The position numbers and the translations under genes were made by a program. The notes under the pieces are model-generated. The model did not search any database and had not been told where the DNA came from. It worked only from the letters and a program-made list of their open reading frames with translations. A DNA stretch of 12,340 bases from positions 1 to 12,340 of the forward strand of contig CALIXC010000031.1 in assembly GCA_938046755.1 (NCBI GenBank), written 5' to 3'. The stretch is from an uncultured Lautropia sp. (GTDB lineage: Bacteria; Pseudomonadota; Gammaproteobacteria; Burkholderiales; Burkholderiaceae_E). Below, one piece after another: positions 1 to 6,978 of this stretch (positions are counted from its first letter, which is position 1; the number at the start of each line of letters is the position of its first letter).

Positions 1-55
1 TGTCCTGCATTCCGTTCCGTGGCGCGCCGGTTCGCGGGACTTATTCAGAGGATCC

Positions 56-544
56 TTAGAAAAGCCCCTTCAGCGAGGCCCACCAGCCGTCGGGCACCCA
101 CATCAGCATGCCGGTCATGACCACGTAGCGCAGGAACTTGCCCACCGCCATCCACAGAATGGAAGGTGCCAGCGGCAGGCGTAGCCAGCCGGCCACGGCG
201 CACAGCGGATCGCCCACCGCGGGCAGGAAGGAGAACAGCAGTGCCCGCGGGCCCAGGCGCTCGAACCACTTCAGGTAGTGGGTCTGACGGTCGGGCGCCA
301 TGACATGCTTGGCGCCGCGCCCCATCCAGTAGTTGATGATGCCCCCCAGCGTGTTACCGGCGGTGGCCACCACCATGGCCAGCCAGAAGAGGTCGGGCCG
401 CATGCTGACATAGGCAAAGACGGCGGGTTCGGAACCCAGCGGCAGCAAGGTGGCCGAGACGAGCGCCACCACGAAAACGGTGACCAGCCCGTTCTTGGGC
501 AGCGCAAACCAGGTCAGCGCCTGGTCGAGAAGTGTCTGGAGCAT
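56..544 (-). CDS. YqaA/DedA-like (SNARE-associated fold) inner membrane protein
   Basis: Predicted small polytopic inner-membrane protein of the YqaA branch of the DedA/VTT superfamily. DedA proteins are linked to lipid carrier transport and membrane homeostasis; the role of YqaA itself is not well defined. Seen in the sequence: 162 residues from the chosen start, a hydrophobic N-terminal half, the family-like stretch PLGSEPAVFAYVSM, a glycine-rich GNTLGGIINYWMGRG segment, a re-entrant-like LPAVGDPLCAVAGWLRLP motif, and a hydrophobic C-terminal helix. The frame stays open to an ATG at 643 (195 residues). Those extra residues are arginine-rich and not family-like, and they would begin upstream of the likely minus-strand -10 box at 623-628, so the ATG at 544 is preferred; 577 is another possibility. 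None of the starts has a clear Shine-Dalgarno. The gene diverges from ilvA. The family call is firm and the start is not. Confidence 0.85.
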   Translation of the reverse strand: MLQTLLDQALTWFALPKNGLVTVFVVALVSATLLPLGSEPAVFAYVSMRPDLFWLAMVVATAGNTLGGIINYWMGRGAKHVMAPDRQTHYLKWFERLGPRALLFSFLPAVGDPLCAVAGWLRLPLAPSILWMAVGKFLRYVVMTGMLMWVPDGWWASLKGLF

Positions 545-621
545 TGAAATGGCCCGGCGGCCGGACGGCAGGACCATGGCAGGGTCGCGCGCCGCCCGAA
601 AGGACTGCAGCAAAAGCGCCG

Positions 622-628
622 TATTATA
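622..628. promoter_or_regulatory. AT-rich -10-like box shared by divergent yqaA-like gene and ilvA
   Basis: In a GC-rich divergent intergenic region there is a single AT-rich patch. It reads TATTAT (622-627) on the plus strand and a perfect TATAAT (628 to 623) on the minus strand. Either strand could use it as a -10 element, giving an ilvA leader of about 30 bases, or transcription toward the YqaA-like gene. No convincing -35 hexamer was found at 16-18 bases on either strand, so this is a tentative call from base composition and position. Confidence 0.35.
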
Positions 629-666
629 GGGACTGCATTCCATTCTCTCCGCCTGTTCCTCTGCCC

Positions 667-2247
667 ATGTTCATCGAGTACCTGAAACGGATCCTGAACG
701 CCCGCGTCTACGAAGTAGCGGACGAAACACCGCTGGATCCCGCACCGGCGCTGTCGGCCCGTCTGGGCAACCGGGTCCTGCTCAAGCGTGAGGACATGCA
801 ACCGGTGTTCTCGTTCAAGCTGCGCGGGGCCTACAACAAGATGGCCAACCTCAGCGCCGAGGAACGTGCCCGAGGCGTAATCTGCGCCTCGGCCGGCAAC
901 CATGCCCAGGGCGTGGCACTGTCGGCACGCAAGCTGGGCTGCCGGGCGGTCATCGTCATGCCCGTCACCACCCCCGCCCTGAAGGTGGACGCGGTGCGTG
1001 CCCGCGGTGGCGAGGTGGTGCTGCAGGGCGACTCCTTCAGTGACGCCTATCAGCACGCACTGAAGCTGCAAGCCGAACAGGGCCTCACCTTCGTGCATCC
1101 GTTCGATGACCCGGACGTGATCGCCGGCCAGGGCACCATCGCCATGGAGATCCTGCGCCAGCACCGGGCGCCCGTGGACGCCATCTTCGTGGCCATCGGC
1201 GGCGGCGGGCTGATTGCCGGCATCGCCGCCTATGTGAAATCCATCCGCCCCGGCATCAAGATCATCGGCGTGGAAACCTACGATGCCGACGCGATGCGCC
1301 AGTCGCTGGCGGCCGGCCAGCCGGTGACGCTGGACGACGTGGGGCTGTTTGCCGACGGCACGGCGGTCAAGCGCGTGGGCGACGAGACCTTCGCGCTGTG
1401 CAAGCAGTACGTCGATGACATCATCCTGGTGGATACCGACCAGATCTGCGCGGCGCTCAAAGATGCCTTCGAGGACACCCGCGCCATTCTGGAGCCCTCG
1501 GGCGCGCTGGCACTGGCCGGTCTGAAGGCCTGGGCCAAGCGCGAGCAGGTGCAGGACCGCACCCTGGTGGCGGTGGCCAGCGGCGCCAACATGAACTTCG
1601 ACCGCCTGCGCTTCGTGTCCGAACGCGCCGAGATCGGTGAATCCCGCGAGGCGGTGTTTGCCGTGACCATCCCCGAGCGGCGCGGCAGCTTCCTGCAGTT
1701 CTGCCAGCTGGTGGGGCGCCATTCCGTCACCGAGTTCAACTATCGCATTGCCGATTCCGACAAGGCCCACATCTACGTGGGCATCCAGGTCAGCGGCCGC
1801 GAAGAAGCCGAGCGGATCGCCAACCGCCTGCGCACGGCCGGCTTCGAGACTCTGGACCTGACCGACGACGAGCTAGCCAAGTCGCACCTGCGCCACTTGG
1901 TAGGCGGGCGCTCGGCGCTGGCCCGCGACGAGGTGCTGTACCGCTTCGAGTTCCCCGAGCGCCCCAGGGCGCTGCTGCGCTTCCTGGAGGCGCTACCCGC
2001 CGACTGGAACATCTCGCTGTTCCATTATCGCAATCACGGGTCGGACTTTGGGCGCGCCCTGGCCGGTATTCAGGTACCGTTGGAGGACCGGCCCCGCTAT
2101 GAACAGGTACTGGCTGCTCTGGGGTACCCGTACCGGAACGAATCGGAACATCCCGCCTACCGCCTGTTCTTGACAGCGGAAAACAACCTGTCCGACACTG
2201 CCGGAGTGTCAGGACAACCTTTTACACAAATTTCGTCCCCAGAATGA
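667..2247 (+). CDS. ilvA: Threonine ammonia-lyase, biosynthetic (threonine deaminase)
   Basis: PLP-dependent enzyme converting L-threonine to 2-oxobutanoate and ammonia, the first committed step of isoleucine synthesis, in the cytosol. The 526-residue product has the PLP-binding lysine K51 in SFKLRGAYNK, the SAGNH substrate loop at 75-79, and the glycine loop GGGG at 178-181 that holds the PLP phosphate. A C-terminal regulatory part of two ACT-like subdomains (about 325-405 and 420-505) marks the long, allosteric biosynthetic form, which in characterised enzymes is inhibited by isoleucine. The frame is open from 532, but the first 45 residues are not family-like, whereas MFIEYLKRILNARVYEV at 667 matches the usual N-terminus. 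No Shine-Dalgarno is visible. The family normally ends near the PAYRLFL segment (about residue 504); here some 20 extra residues follow, encoded by a hairpin-forming stretch. Confidence 0.97.
   Translation: MFIEYLKRILNARVYEVADETPLDPAPALSARLGNRVLLKREDMQPVFSFKLRGAYNKMANLSAEERARGVICASAGNHAQGVALSARKLGCRAVIVMPVTTPALKVDAVRARGGEVVLQGDSFSDAYQHALKLQAEQGLTFVHPFDDPDVIAGQGTIAMEILRQHRAPVDAIFVAIGGGGLIAGIAAYVKSIRPGIKIIGVETYDADAMRQSLAAGQPVTLDDVGLFADGTAVKRVGDETFALCKQYVDDIILVDTDQICAALKDAFEDTRAILEPSGALALAGLKAWAKREQVQDRTLVAVASGANMNFDRLRFVSERAEIGESREAVFAVTIPERRGSFLQFCQLVGRHSVTEFNYRIADSDKAHIYVGIQVSGREEAERIANRLRTAGFETLDLTDDELAKSHLRHLVGGRSALARDEVLYRFEFPERPRALLRFLEALPADWNISLFHYRNHGSDFGRALAGIQVPLEDRPRYEQVLAALGYPYRNESEHPAYRLFLTAENNLSDTAGVSGQPFTQISSPE
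2189..2223 (+). terminator. Terminator-like hairpin inside the 3' end of ilvA
   Basis: TGTCCGACACT (2189-2199) can pair with AGTGTCAGGACA (2205-2216) around a five-base loop GCCGG, with one bulged A. It is followed by ACC and then a run of four T. The hairpin lies before the ilvA stop codon (2245-2247) and upstream of the response-regulator promoter, where an ilvA terminator is expected. The T run is short, so efficiency is uncertain. Confidence 0.4.
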
Positions 2248-2278
2248 AACGATGCACATATCGCCCGGGGACGTGCGA

Positions 2279-2284
2279 TAGAAT
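2279..2284 (+). promoter_or_regulatory. Putative -10 box (TAGAAT) for the response-regulator operon
   Basis: TAGAAT differs from the consensus TATAAT at one position and lies six bases before the ATG at 2291. Transcription would therefore start at or within a base or two of the start codon. No Shine-Dalgarno precedes the ATG, which fits a leaderless message. No good -35 hexamer was found at 16-18 bases, so an activator or a weak promoter is possible. Confidence 0.45.
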
Positions 2285-2290
2285 ACGGCG

Positions 2291-3025
2291 ATGAGAATAG
2301 CGATCATTGAAGACGACAAGGCAGTGGCTTCGCAGCTGGTCCATTCGCTCAGCGTGGAAGGGGACACATGCCATCTTTTCAACGAGGCCGCGTCCTTCCT
2401 GGCGGCCCTGCCGCGTGAGAGCTTCGATGCCTGCATCGTCGACCTCATGCTGCCGGGCATGGACGGCAAGGCGCTGGTGCGACTGCTGCGCGAACGCAAG
2501 AACCCGCTGCCAGTCATGGTGCTCACCTCGCAGGACGCCGAGAGCGAGGTCATCAGCGCGCTGGATGCCGGTGCCGACGACTTCGTGGTCAAGCCTGCCC
2601 GCGCCGGCGAACTGCGTGCCCGCCTGAAGGCCTTGGTGCGCCGTGCCGGCCTGGGGGACATCCACGGCACCATCTTCGAATACGATCGTTTCCGCTTCGA
2701 CCTGCAGCGCCAGACCGCGCAGGACAGTGGCCGTATCGTCGAGCTGACACAAAAGGAATTCCAGCTGGCGCTGCTGTTCCTGAACAACATCGGCAAGCCG
2801 CTGTCGCGCGGACACATCCGCGAGGCCGTCTGGGGGCGTGATTCCGAGGTGCCTTCGCGTACCATGGACACCCACGTCTCGCGCGTGCGCAGCAAGCTCA
2901 CACTGCGGCCGGAAAGCGGCTACCTGCTGGCGCCGGTCTACAGCTACGGCTACCGGCTTGAGCGGCTGCGCGACGAGGGCGAGGATGCCGATGGCGGCGC
3001 CCCGGCGCCCGCGGAAAACAGCTGA
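2291..3025 (+). CDS. OmpR/PhoB-family response regulator transcription factor
   Basis: Cytosolic two-component response regulator of 244 residues. The receiver domain (about 1-120) has the acidic pocket E7-D8-D9, the phospho-acceptor D51 in VDLMLPGMDG, the conserved T79 and the lysine K101 in KPARAGEL, so all phosphotransfer residues are present. A winged-helix DNA-binding domain follows (about 130-235), with the HVSRVRSKL recognition-helix region and the terminal Y-G-Y-R wing typical of the OmpR class. The last 20 residues are a charged, Ala/Pro-rich tail. The ATG at 2291 gives the standard MRIAIIEDD N-terminus. The gene is first in a unit with the LysM/FecR protein (27 bases downstream) and the CHASE2 kinase, which is its likely phosphodonor. 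Its target genes cannot be read from the sequence. It is not orphan-like, but no specific named regulator was recognised. Confidence 0.95.
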   Translation: MRIAIIEDDKAVASQLVHSLSVEGDTCHLFNEAASFLAALPRESFDACIVDLMLPGMDGKALVRLLRERKNPLPVMVLTSQDAESEVISALDAGADDFVVKPARAGELRARLKALVRRAGLGDIHGTIFEYDRFRFDLQRQTAQDSGRIVELTQKEFQLALLFLNNIGKPLSRGHIREAVWGRDSEVPSRTMDTHVSRVRSKLTLRPESGYLLAPVYSYGYRLERLRDEGEDADGGAPAPAENS

Positions 3026-3041
3026 AAGAAGCCCAACCCTG

Positions 3042-3046
3042 AAGGA
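3042..3046 (+). promoter_or_regulatory. Ribosome binding site choosing a GTG start
   Basis: AAGGA at 3042-3046 sits six bases before GTG at 3053 and fifteen before the in-frame ATG at 3062. The spacing favours GTG as the start of the LysM/FecR gene. This is one of only two clear Shine-Dalgarno sequences noted in the window. Confidence 0.55.
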
Positions 3047-3052
3047 AATGGC

Positions 3053-4597
3053 GTGACCCCCATGGAACGGCCCGACGCCGGCCGCCTTTGCTGTCCGGCA
3101 CGTCATGGCGGCGTGTGGCTGCTTGCCCTGCTGGGCACCCTGCCTGCGGGCCTCACGCTGGCAGAAGGCACCTCGACCGGCAGCACCACGGCTGCCCCGT
3201 CGGCAACGGCCAGCCCCGCCGACGACGAACTCCTTCTCTACCACGTCCAGCCCGGCGACACGCTGCTGGGCCTGTCGCGCGAAAAGCTCGACACCCCCGA
3301 GCGCTGGCGCGACGTGCAGAAGCTCAACCACATCGGCAACCCGCGCCATCTGCAGCCGGGCACCACGCTCAAGATGCTGCCGGGCTGGCTCAAGCCCAAG
3401 GTGGCCCAGGCCCTGCTGGAATCGGCCTCCAACCAGGTGAAGCTGGACGGCAAGCCGGCGCATGATGGCGCCGCCATTCCCGAAGGCACCACGGTACAGA
3501 CCGGCCCGGACAGCGCCGCCGTCATCACCCTGCCCGACGGCACGCGCCTGCGCATCCCGTCGGCCACCGAAGTGCGGCTGGAGCGGCTGCGCGCCTACCA
3601 CGGCGAACGTCATCTGGACGCCGGCTTCCTGCTCAGGCACGGCAGCATCGAGCCCGACTCTCCGGGCAAGCGCAGCCGCCCGCTCAATATCAAGACGCCT
3701 TCGGGCAATGCGGCCGTGCGCGGCACGCACTTCCGCGTGCATGCCGAAGGCCAGCGCAGCACGGTGGAAGTGCTGCGCGGTCAGGTAGCCGCCGGCAACC
3801 GCAAGGCCACGGCCGACGTGGCTGCCGGCAAGGGCGCCTGGTTCACGGCCAAGAGCAAGCCCGTCGTGGCCCAGCTGCTGCCCGCCCCCGATCTAGGCGG
3901 CATCCAGGGCCGCACCTGGACGCAGACCGCCCCGCGCCTGCCTCTGCCTGCCCTCGCGGGCGATGCGGCGGCCTACCACGTGGAAGTCTCCACCCGGCCC
4001 GACTTCAGCGCCGTGCTGCTCGACACCCGTACCCGGGAACCCAACTTCGTGCTGCCGTCGCGGCAGGACGGCCCGCACTACGTGCGCGTCAGCGCCATCT
4101 CGCGCACGGGCATCGAGGGCTATGCCGGCACCACCAAGGTCCAGGTCTCGGCCCGCCCGCTGCCGCCCCGGCTACAGCCACAGCCTAACGAGGTGCAGGT
4201 CGACGACCGGCCCGTGCTGTTCCGGTGGCTGGACACGCCCGACACGCCCGCTGCAGGCGGCATGACCGGGACGACCGGAAAAGCATCCAGCGCGGCAAAC
4301 CGTACCTACCGCGTCCAGGTGGCCGGCGACGCCGACTTTGCCCGGGTGCTGCACGACGAGGTAGCCATCCACCCCGAGGATCTCATCCGCCTGGACACCC
4401 GCAAACCGCTGGAGCGCTGGTGGCGAGTGGCCTGCGTCGAGAATGGCCGACAGGGCCCGTGGAGCGAGCCTCAGAACTTCCGGCTGCGTGTGGGGGCGCC
4501 CATCATCGAGGCCCGCCCTCTGCCGGCCGTACGCACGGGCAGCGGTGAGCCCGTGCGTACCGGCCACGGTGACTTCCTCCTGCTCTCTCCCCGCTGA
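3053..4597 (+). CDS. Exported LysM and FecR domain protein with fibronectin-like repeats
   Basis: Predicted periplasmic protein of 514 residues. Seen in order: a signal-peptide-like hydrophobic stretch (about 18-37); a Ser/Thr/Ala-rich linker; a LysM domain (about 62-108: YHVQPGDTLLGLS, then LNHIGNPRHLQPG), a fold that binds peptidoglycan; a FecR domain (about 130-260) with the signature TPSGNAAVRGTHFRV; and two beta-sandwich segments of fibronectin/Ig type (about 305-366 and 388-480) with paired Y-x-V-x-V strands. FecR domains in iron signalling relay from an outer-membrane receptor to a sigma factor; neither partner is here, so the domain probably acts as a periplasmic sensing or structural module. 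It lies between a response regulator and a CHASE2 kinase, with its stop nine bases before the kinase start, suggesting that it feeds that system. GTG start chosen from AAGGA spacing. Confidence 0.9.
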   Translation: MTPMERPDAGRLCCPARHGGVWLLALLGTLPAGLTLAEGTSTGSTTAAPSATASPADDELLLYHVQPGDTLLGLSREKLDTPERWRDVQKLNHIGNPRHLQPGTTLKMLPGWLKPKVAQALLESASNQVKLDGKPAHDGAAIPEGTTVQTGPDSAAVITLPDGTRLRIPSATEVRLERLRAYHGERHLDAGFLLRHGSIEPDSPGKRSRPLNIKTPSGNAAVRGTHFRVHAEGQRSTVEVLRGQVAAGNRKATADVAAGKGAWFTAKSKPVVAQLLPAPDLGGIQGRTWTQTAPRLPLPALAGDAAAYHVEVSTRPDFSAVLLDTRTREPNFVLPSRQDGPHYVRVSAISRTGIEGYAGTTKVQVSARPLPPRLQPQPNEVQVDDRPVLFRWLDTPDTPAAGGMTGTTGKASSAANRTYRVQVAGDADFARVLHDEVAIHPEDLIRLDTRKPLERWWRVACVENGRQGPWSEPQNFRLRVGAPIIEARPLPAVRTGSGEPVRTGHGDFLLLSPR

Positions 4598-4606
4598 CCC
4601 GCGCCG

Positions 4607-6967
4607 ATGATCCGCTTTCTTCGGCGCCTGCTGGGCAAGATGGCCCGTTCTGCCCCGCGCGACCGGCCCCTGCTGGAATGGAGCCTGCTGACGACCCTGC
4701 TGCTGGCGGGCACCATCTGGTTCGGCCCCTGGCCGCAGTACCTGGCCAGCGACCAGCGTATTCCCGACCCCACCAACGGCACGGGCCATGCCTCGCCGCC
4801 CGACTACCTGAGCCTGCGCCTGTACGACCTGGCGCTGGGCTACGATGCCCGTCCGCCCTCTGGTCAGGTGGTGATGGTGGACATCGACGACATCAGCATG
4901 CTGCAGGTGGGGCGCTGGCCCTGGCCGCGCCCGGTGCTGGCCGCGCTGATCAACCGCATCGCCGAAGGTCACCCCGAAGCCGTGGCCATCGACATCCTGT
5001 TCGCCGAGGTCTCGGCCCGCCCGCACGACGACCAGCTGCTGCGCACCGCGCTGCAGAATGCCGCCCGCCAGGGTGCCCGTATCATCCTGGCCGTGGGCAA
5101 GGAAGAAGGTACCAACAACTACCTGCCGCTCTACCCACTGGACCTGATCGCGGCCGGCAACACACTGGGACACATCACCTTCCATTCCGGCCGCGACGGC
5201 CTGGTGCGCGGCCTGTACATGGAAGAAGGCCACCTGCCGGCGCTGTCCTGGGCCCTGGTGGACCGCAAGGCCCAGAGCAACCGCAACGAGACGCTGAACA
5301 TGCTGCTGGAGCGGCGCTGGGACGTGCGCGCCCCCATGCTGCCCGGCGCCCTGAAGGCGCTGCCGCCGAGCATCTCGGCCGCAGCCCTGCTGCGCGGCGA
5401 CATCTCGCCCGAGCAGCTTCAGGGGCGCAAGGTCCTGCTGGGCAGTACCGCCATCGGTTCGGGCGACTTCTTTGTGAGCCCCCTGGAAGACGCCCAGCCC
5501 CGCCGGATCTCGGGACTGGAGCTGCACGCCATCGCAGCCGAAGCGCAGATCATCCATCACTTCAAGCAACCGCTGTCGCCTCCCCTGCAGGGCAGCATCG
5601 AAGTCCTGGTGGTGCTGCTCACCATGCTGCTGCTCTACCGCACCAGCCCGTTCCTGGGCCTCATCATCGTGGTGGTGGCGAGCTGCCTGATCCTGCTGGC
5701 CAGCTGGCTGGCCTTCCGCGTCGGCTGGTGGCTGGCTCCGGGCGACATACTCATCTCCATCTACCTGGGCTACCCGCTCTGGAACTGGCGCCGCCTGTCC
5801 GCGGCCTCAGCGGGCCTCTTGCGCCAGGCACGCTCACTGGAACTGTTCGGCGGCGTCTTTGGCACACGCAACGCCGAACCTGCCTCGCACGAACCCATCT
5901 CGGCCCAGCTCAACCGCGTGCAGATGGCCGCCCAGCAGGTGGCCAGGCTCAACCGCTTCCTGTCGGACAGCCTGCAGAGCCTGCCCCACCCGGTCTTGGT
6001 GGCCGACCACGAACAACGGCCGCTGCTGCGCAACCGACGCTTTCTCAACGCCTTCGGCAATGTGGGCGAATGCTGCACCACCCTGTCGGACTGCTTCCGG
6101 ACCATCTTTGGCAAGCTGCCGCGTAACTTCCAGGATGAGCCCTGCCAGCTGGCCGGTGAATACCAGGACACGCAGGGCCGCCACTGGCGGGTGGATGTAG
6201 CCGCCACCGGCGCCAGCGCCGACGAGCGCCGCTGGATGATCCAGTTCGTGGACCTGACGGCCCGCCGCCTGGCCGACCGCGAACGGGAGGAGACCCTCTC
6301 CTTCCTGTCACACGACCTGCGCTCGCCCCAGGCCACCATCCTGGCCATCATCGAGAAGCTGCGCACCACCACCGACGGCGCCGAGCATGGCGCCGGTCTG
6401 GACGAGCTGGCCCGCCAGTCGCGCCGCGCGCTGGAACTCACCGACGGCTTCCTGGCCTACACCCGCGCCGAGATCAAGCCCATCCAGCCCGAGGAGCACG
6501 ACCTCAACGACCTGCTCACCGAAGTGATCGACCTGGCCTGGTTCTCGGCCAACGCCAAGAAGGTCCGCCTGACCTTCACCCCGGTGGACGCGGCCATCCT
6601 GCGCTGCGACGCCGACCTGCTGCGCCGCGCCTTCTCCAACCTGGTGGAGAACGGAATCCGCCACAGTCCCATCGACAGCAGCATCGAAGTGACATTGGTC
6701 AATCAGGCGCCGCATTTCCGCATTACCATCCGTGACCACGGCCCCGGTGTGCCGCCCGACAAGCAGGCGTTCATCTTCAAGCCCTTCTGGCAGTCGGCAG
6801 GTTCAGAGACCACCGGCAAGAAGTCGTCCCAGGGCAGTGCCGGGCTGGGGCTTGCGATGGTTCACAAAGCCATTGCCCGCCACGGCGGTACCATTCGTGT
6901 ATTCAATCACCCCACCGGGGGCGCGTGTTTTGAAATCTGCCTGCCGCAAGGCATGCAGGACGTATAG
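4607..6967 (+). CDS. CHASE2-domain sensor histidine kinase
   Basis: Inner-membrane two-component kinase of 786 residues. An N-terminal membrane segment (about 25-43) leads to a large periplasmic CHASE2 sensor domain (about 45-325) with the typical DIDDISMLQVGRWPWPR stretch. Three closely spaced membrane helices follow (about 329-346, 348-372 and 374-397), then a PAS-like region (about 450-555), a HisKA segment with phospho-acceptor H569 in LSHDLRSP, and the ATPase domain. Its boxes are N682 (NLVENGIRHSP, with glycine where alanine is usual), D710-x-G712-x-G714, an F box (IFKPFW) and GLGLA at 746-750. All catalytic elements are present. No Shine-Dalgarno precedes the ATG. It is translated just after the LysM/FecR gene and probably phosphorylates D51 of the regulator at 2291-3025. 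The ligand is unknown. Confidence 0.95.
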   Translation: MIRFLRRLLGKMARSAPRDRPLLEWSLLTTLLLAGTIWFGPWPQYLASDQRIPDPTNGTGHASPPDYLSLRLYDLALGYDARPPSGQVVMVDIDDISMLQVGRWPWPRPVLAALINRIAEGHPEAVAIDILFAEVSARPHDDQLLRTALQNAARQGARIILAVGKEEGTNNYLPLYPLDLIAAGNTLGHITFHSGRDGLVRGLYMEEGHLPALSWALVDRKAQSNRNETLNMLLERRWDVRAPMLPGALKALPPSISAAALLRGDISPEQLQGRKVLLGSTAIGSGDFFVSPLEDAQPRRISGLELHAIAAEAQIIHHFKQPLSPPLQGSIEVLVVLLTMLLLYRTSPFLGLIIVVVASCLILLASWLAFRVGWWLAPGDILISIYLGYPLWNWRRLSAASAGLLRQARSLELFGGVFGTRNAEPASHEPISAQLNRVQMAAQQVARLNRFLSDSLQSLPHPVLVADHEQRPLLRNRRFLNAFGNVGECCTTLSDCFRTIFGKLPRNFQDEPCQLAGEYQDTQGRHWRVDVAATGASADERRWMIQFVDLTARRLADREREETLSFLSHDLRSPQATILAIIEKLRTTTDGAEHGAGLDELARQSRRALELTDGFLAYTRAEIKPIQPEEHDLNDLLTEVIDLAWFSANAKKVRLTFTPVDAAILRCDADLLRRAFSNLVENGIRHSPIDSSIEVTLVNQAPHFRITIRDHGPGVPPDKQAFIFKPFWQSAGSETTGKKSSQGSAGLGLAMVHKAIARHGGTIRVFNHPTGGACFEICLPQGMQDV

Positions 6968-6978
6968 ATGCATTCGAC

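Noticed and set aside
514..1770. Long open frame on the minus strand opposite ilvA (418 residues)
   Set aside because: It runs antisense to a clear IlvA reading frame. Its product is His/Gly/Ala/Arg-rich with no domain, as expected from the third-position G+C bias of the real gene.
2222..3742. 506-residue minus-strand frame across the response regulator and LysM/FecR gene
   Set aside because: It spans two well-supported genes on the other strand, has no recognisable domain, and its composition is that of a GC-rich shadow.
4678..6126. 482-residue plus-strand frame inside the kinase gene
   Set aside because: It overlaps the CHASE2 kinase in another frame. The product is Pro/Arg/Ala/Gly-rich and matches nothing, whereas the kinase frame has every expected motif.
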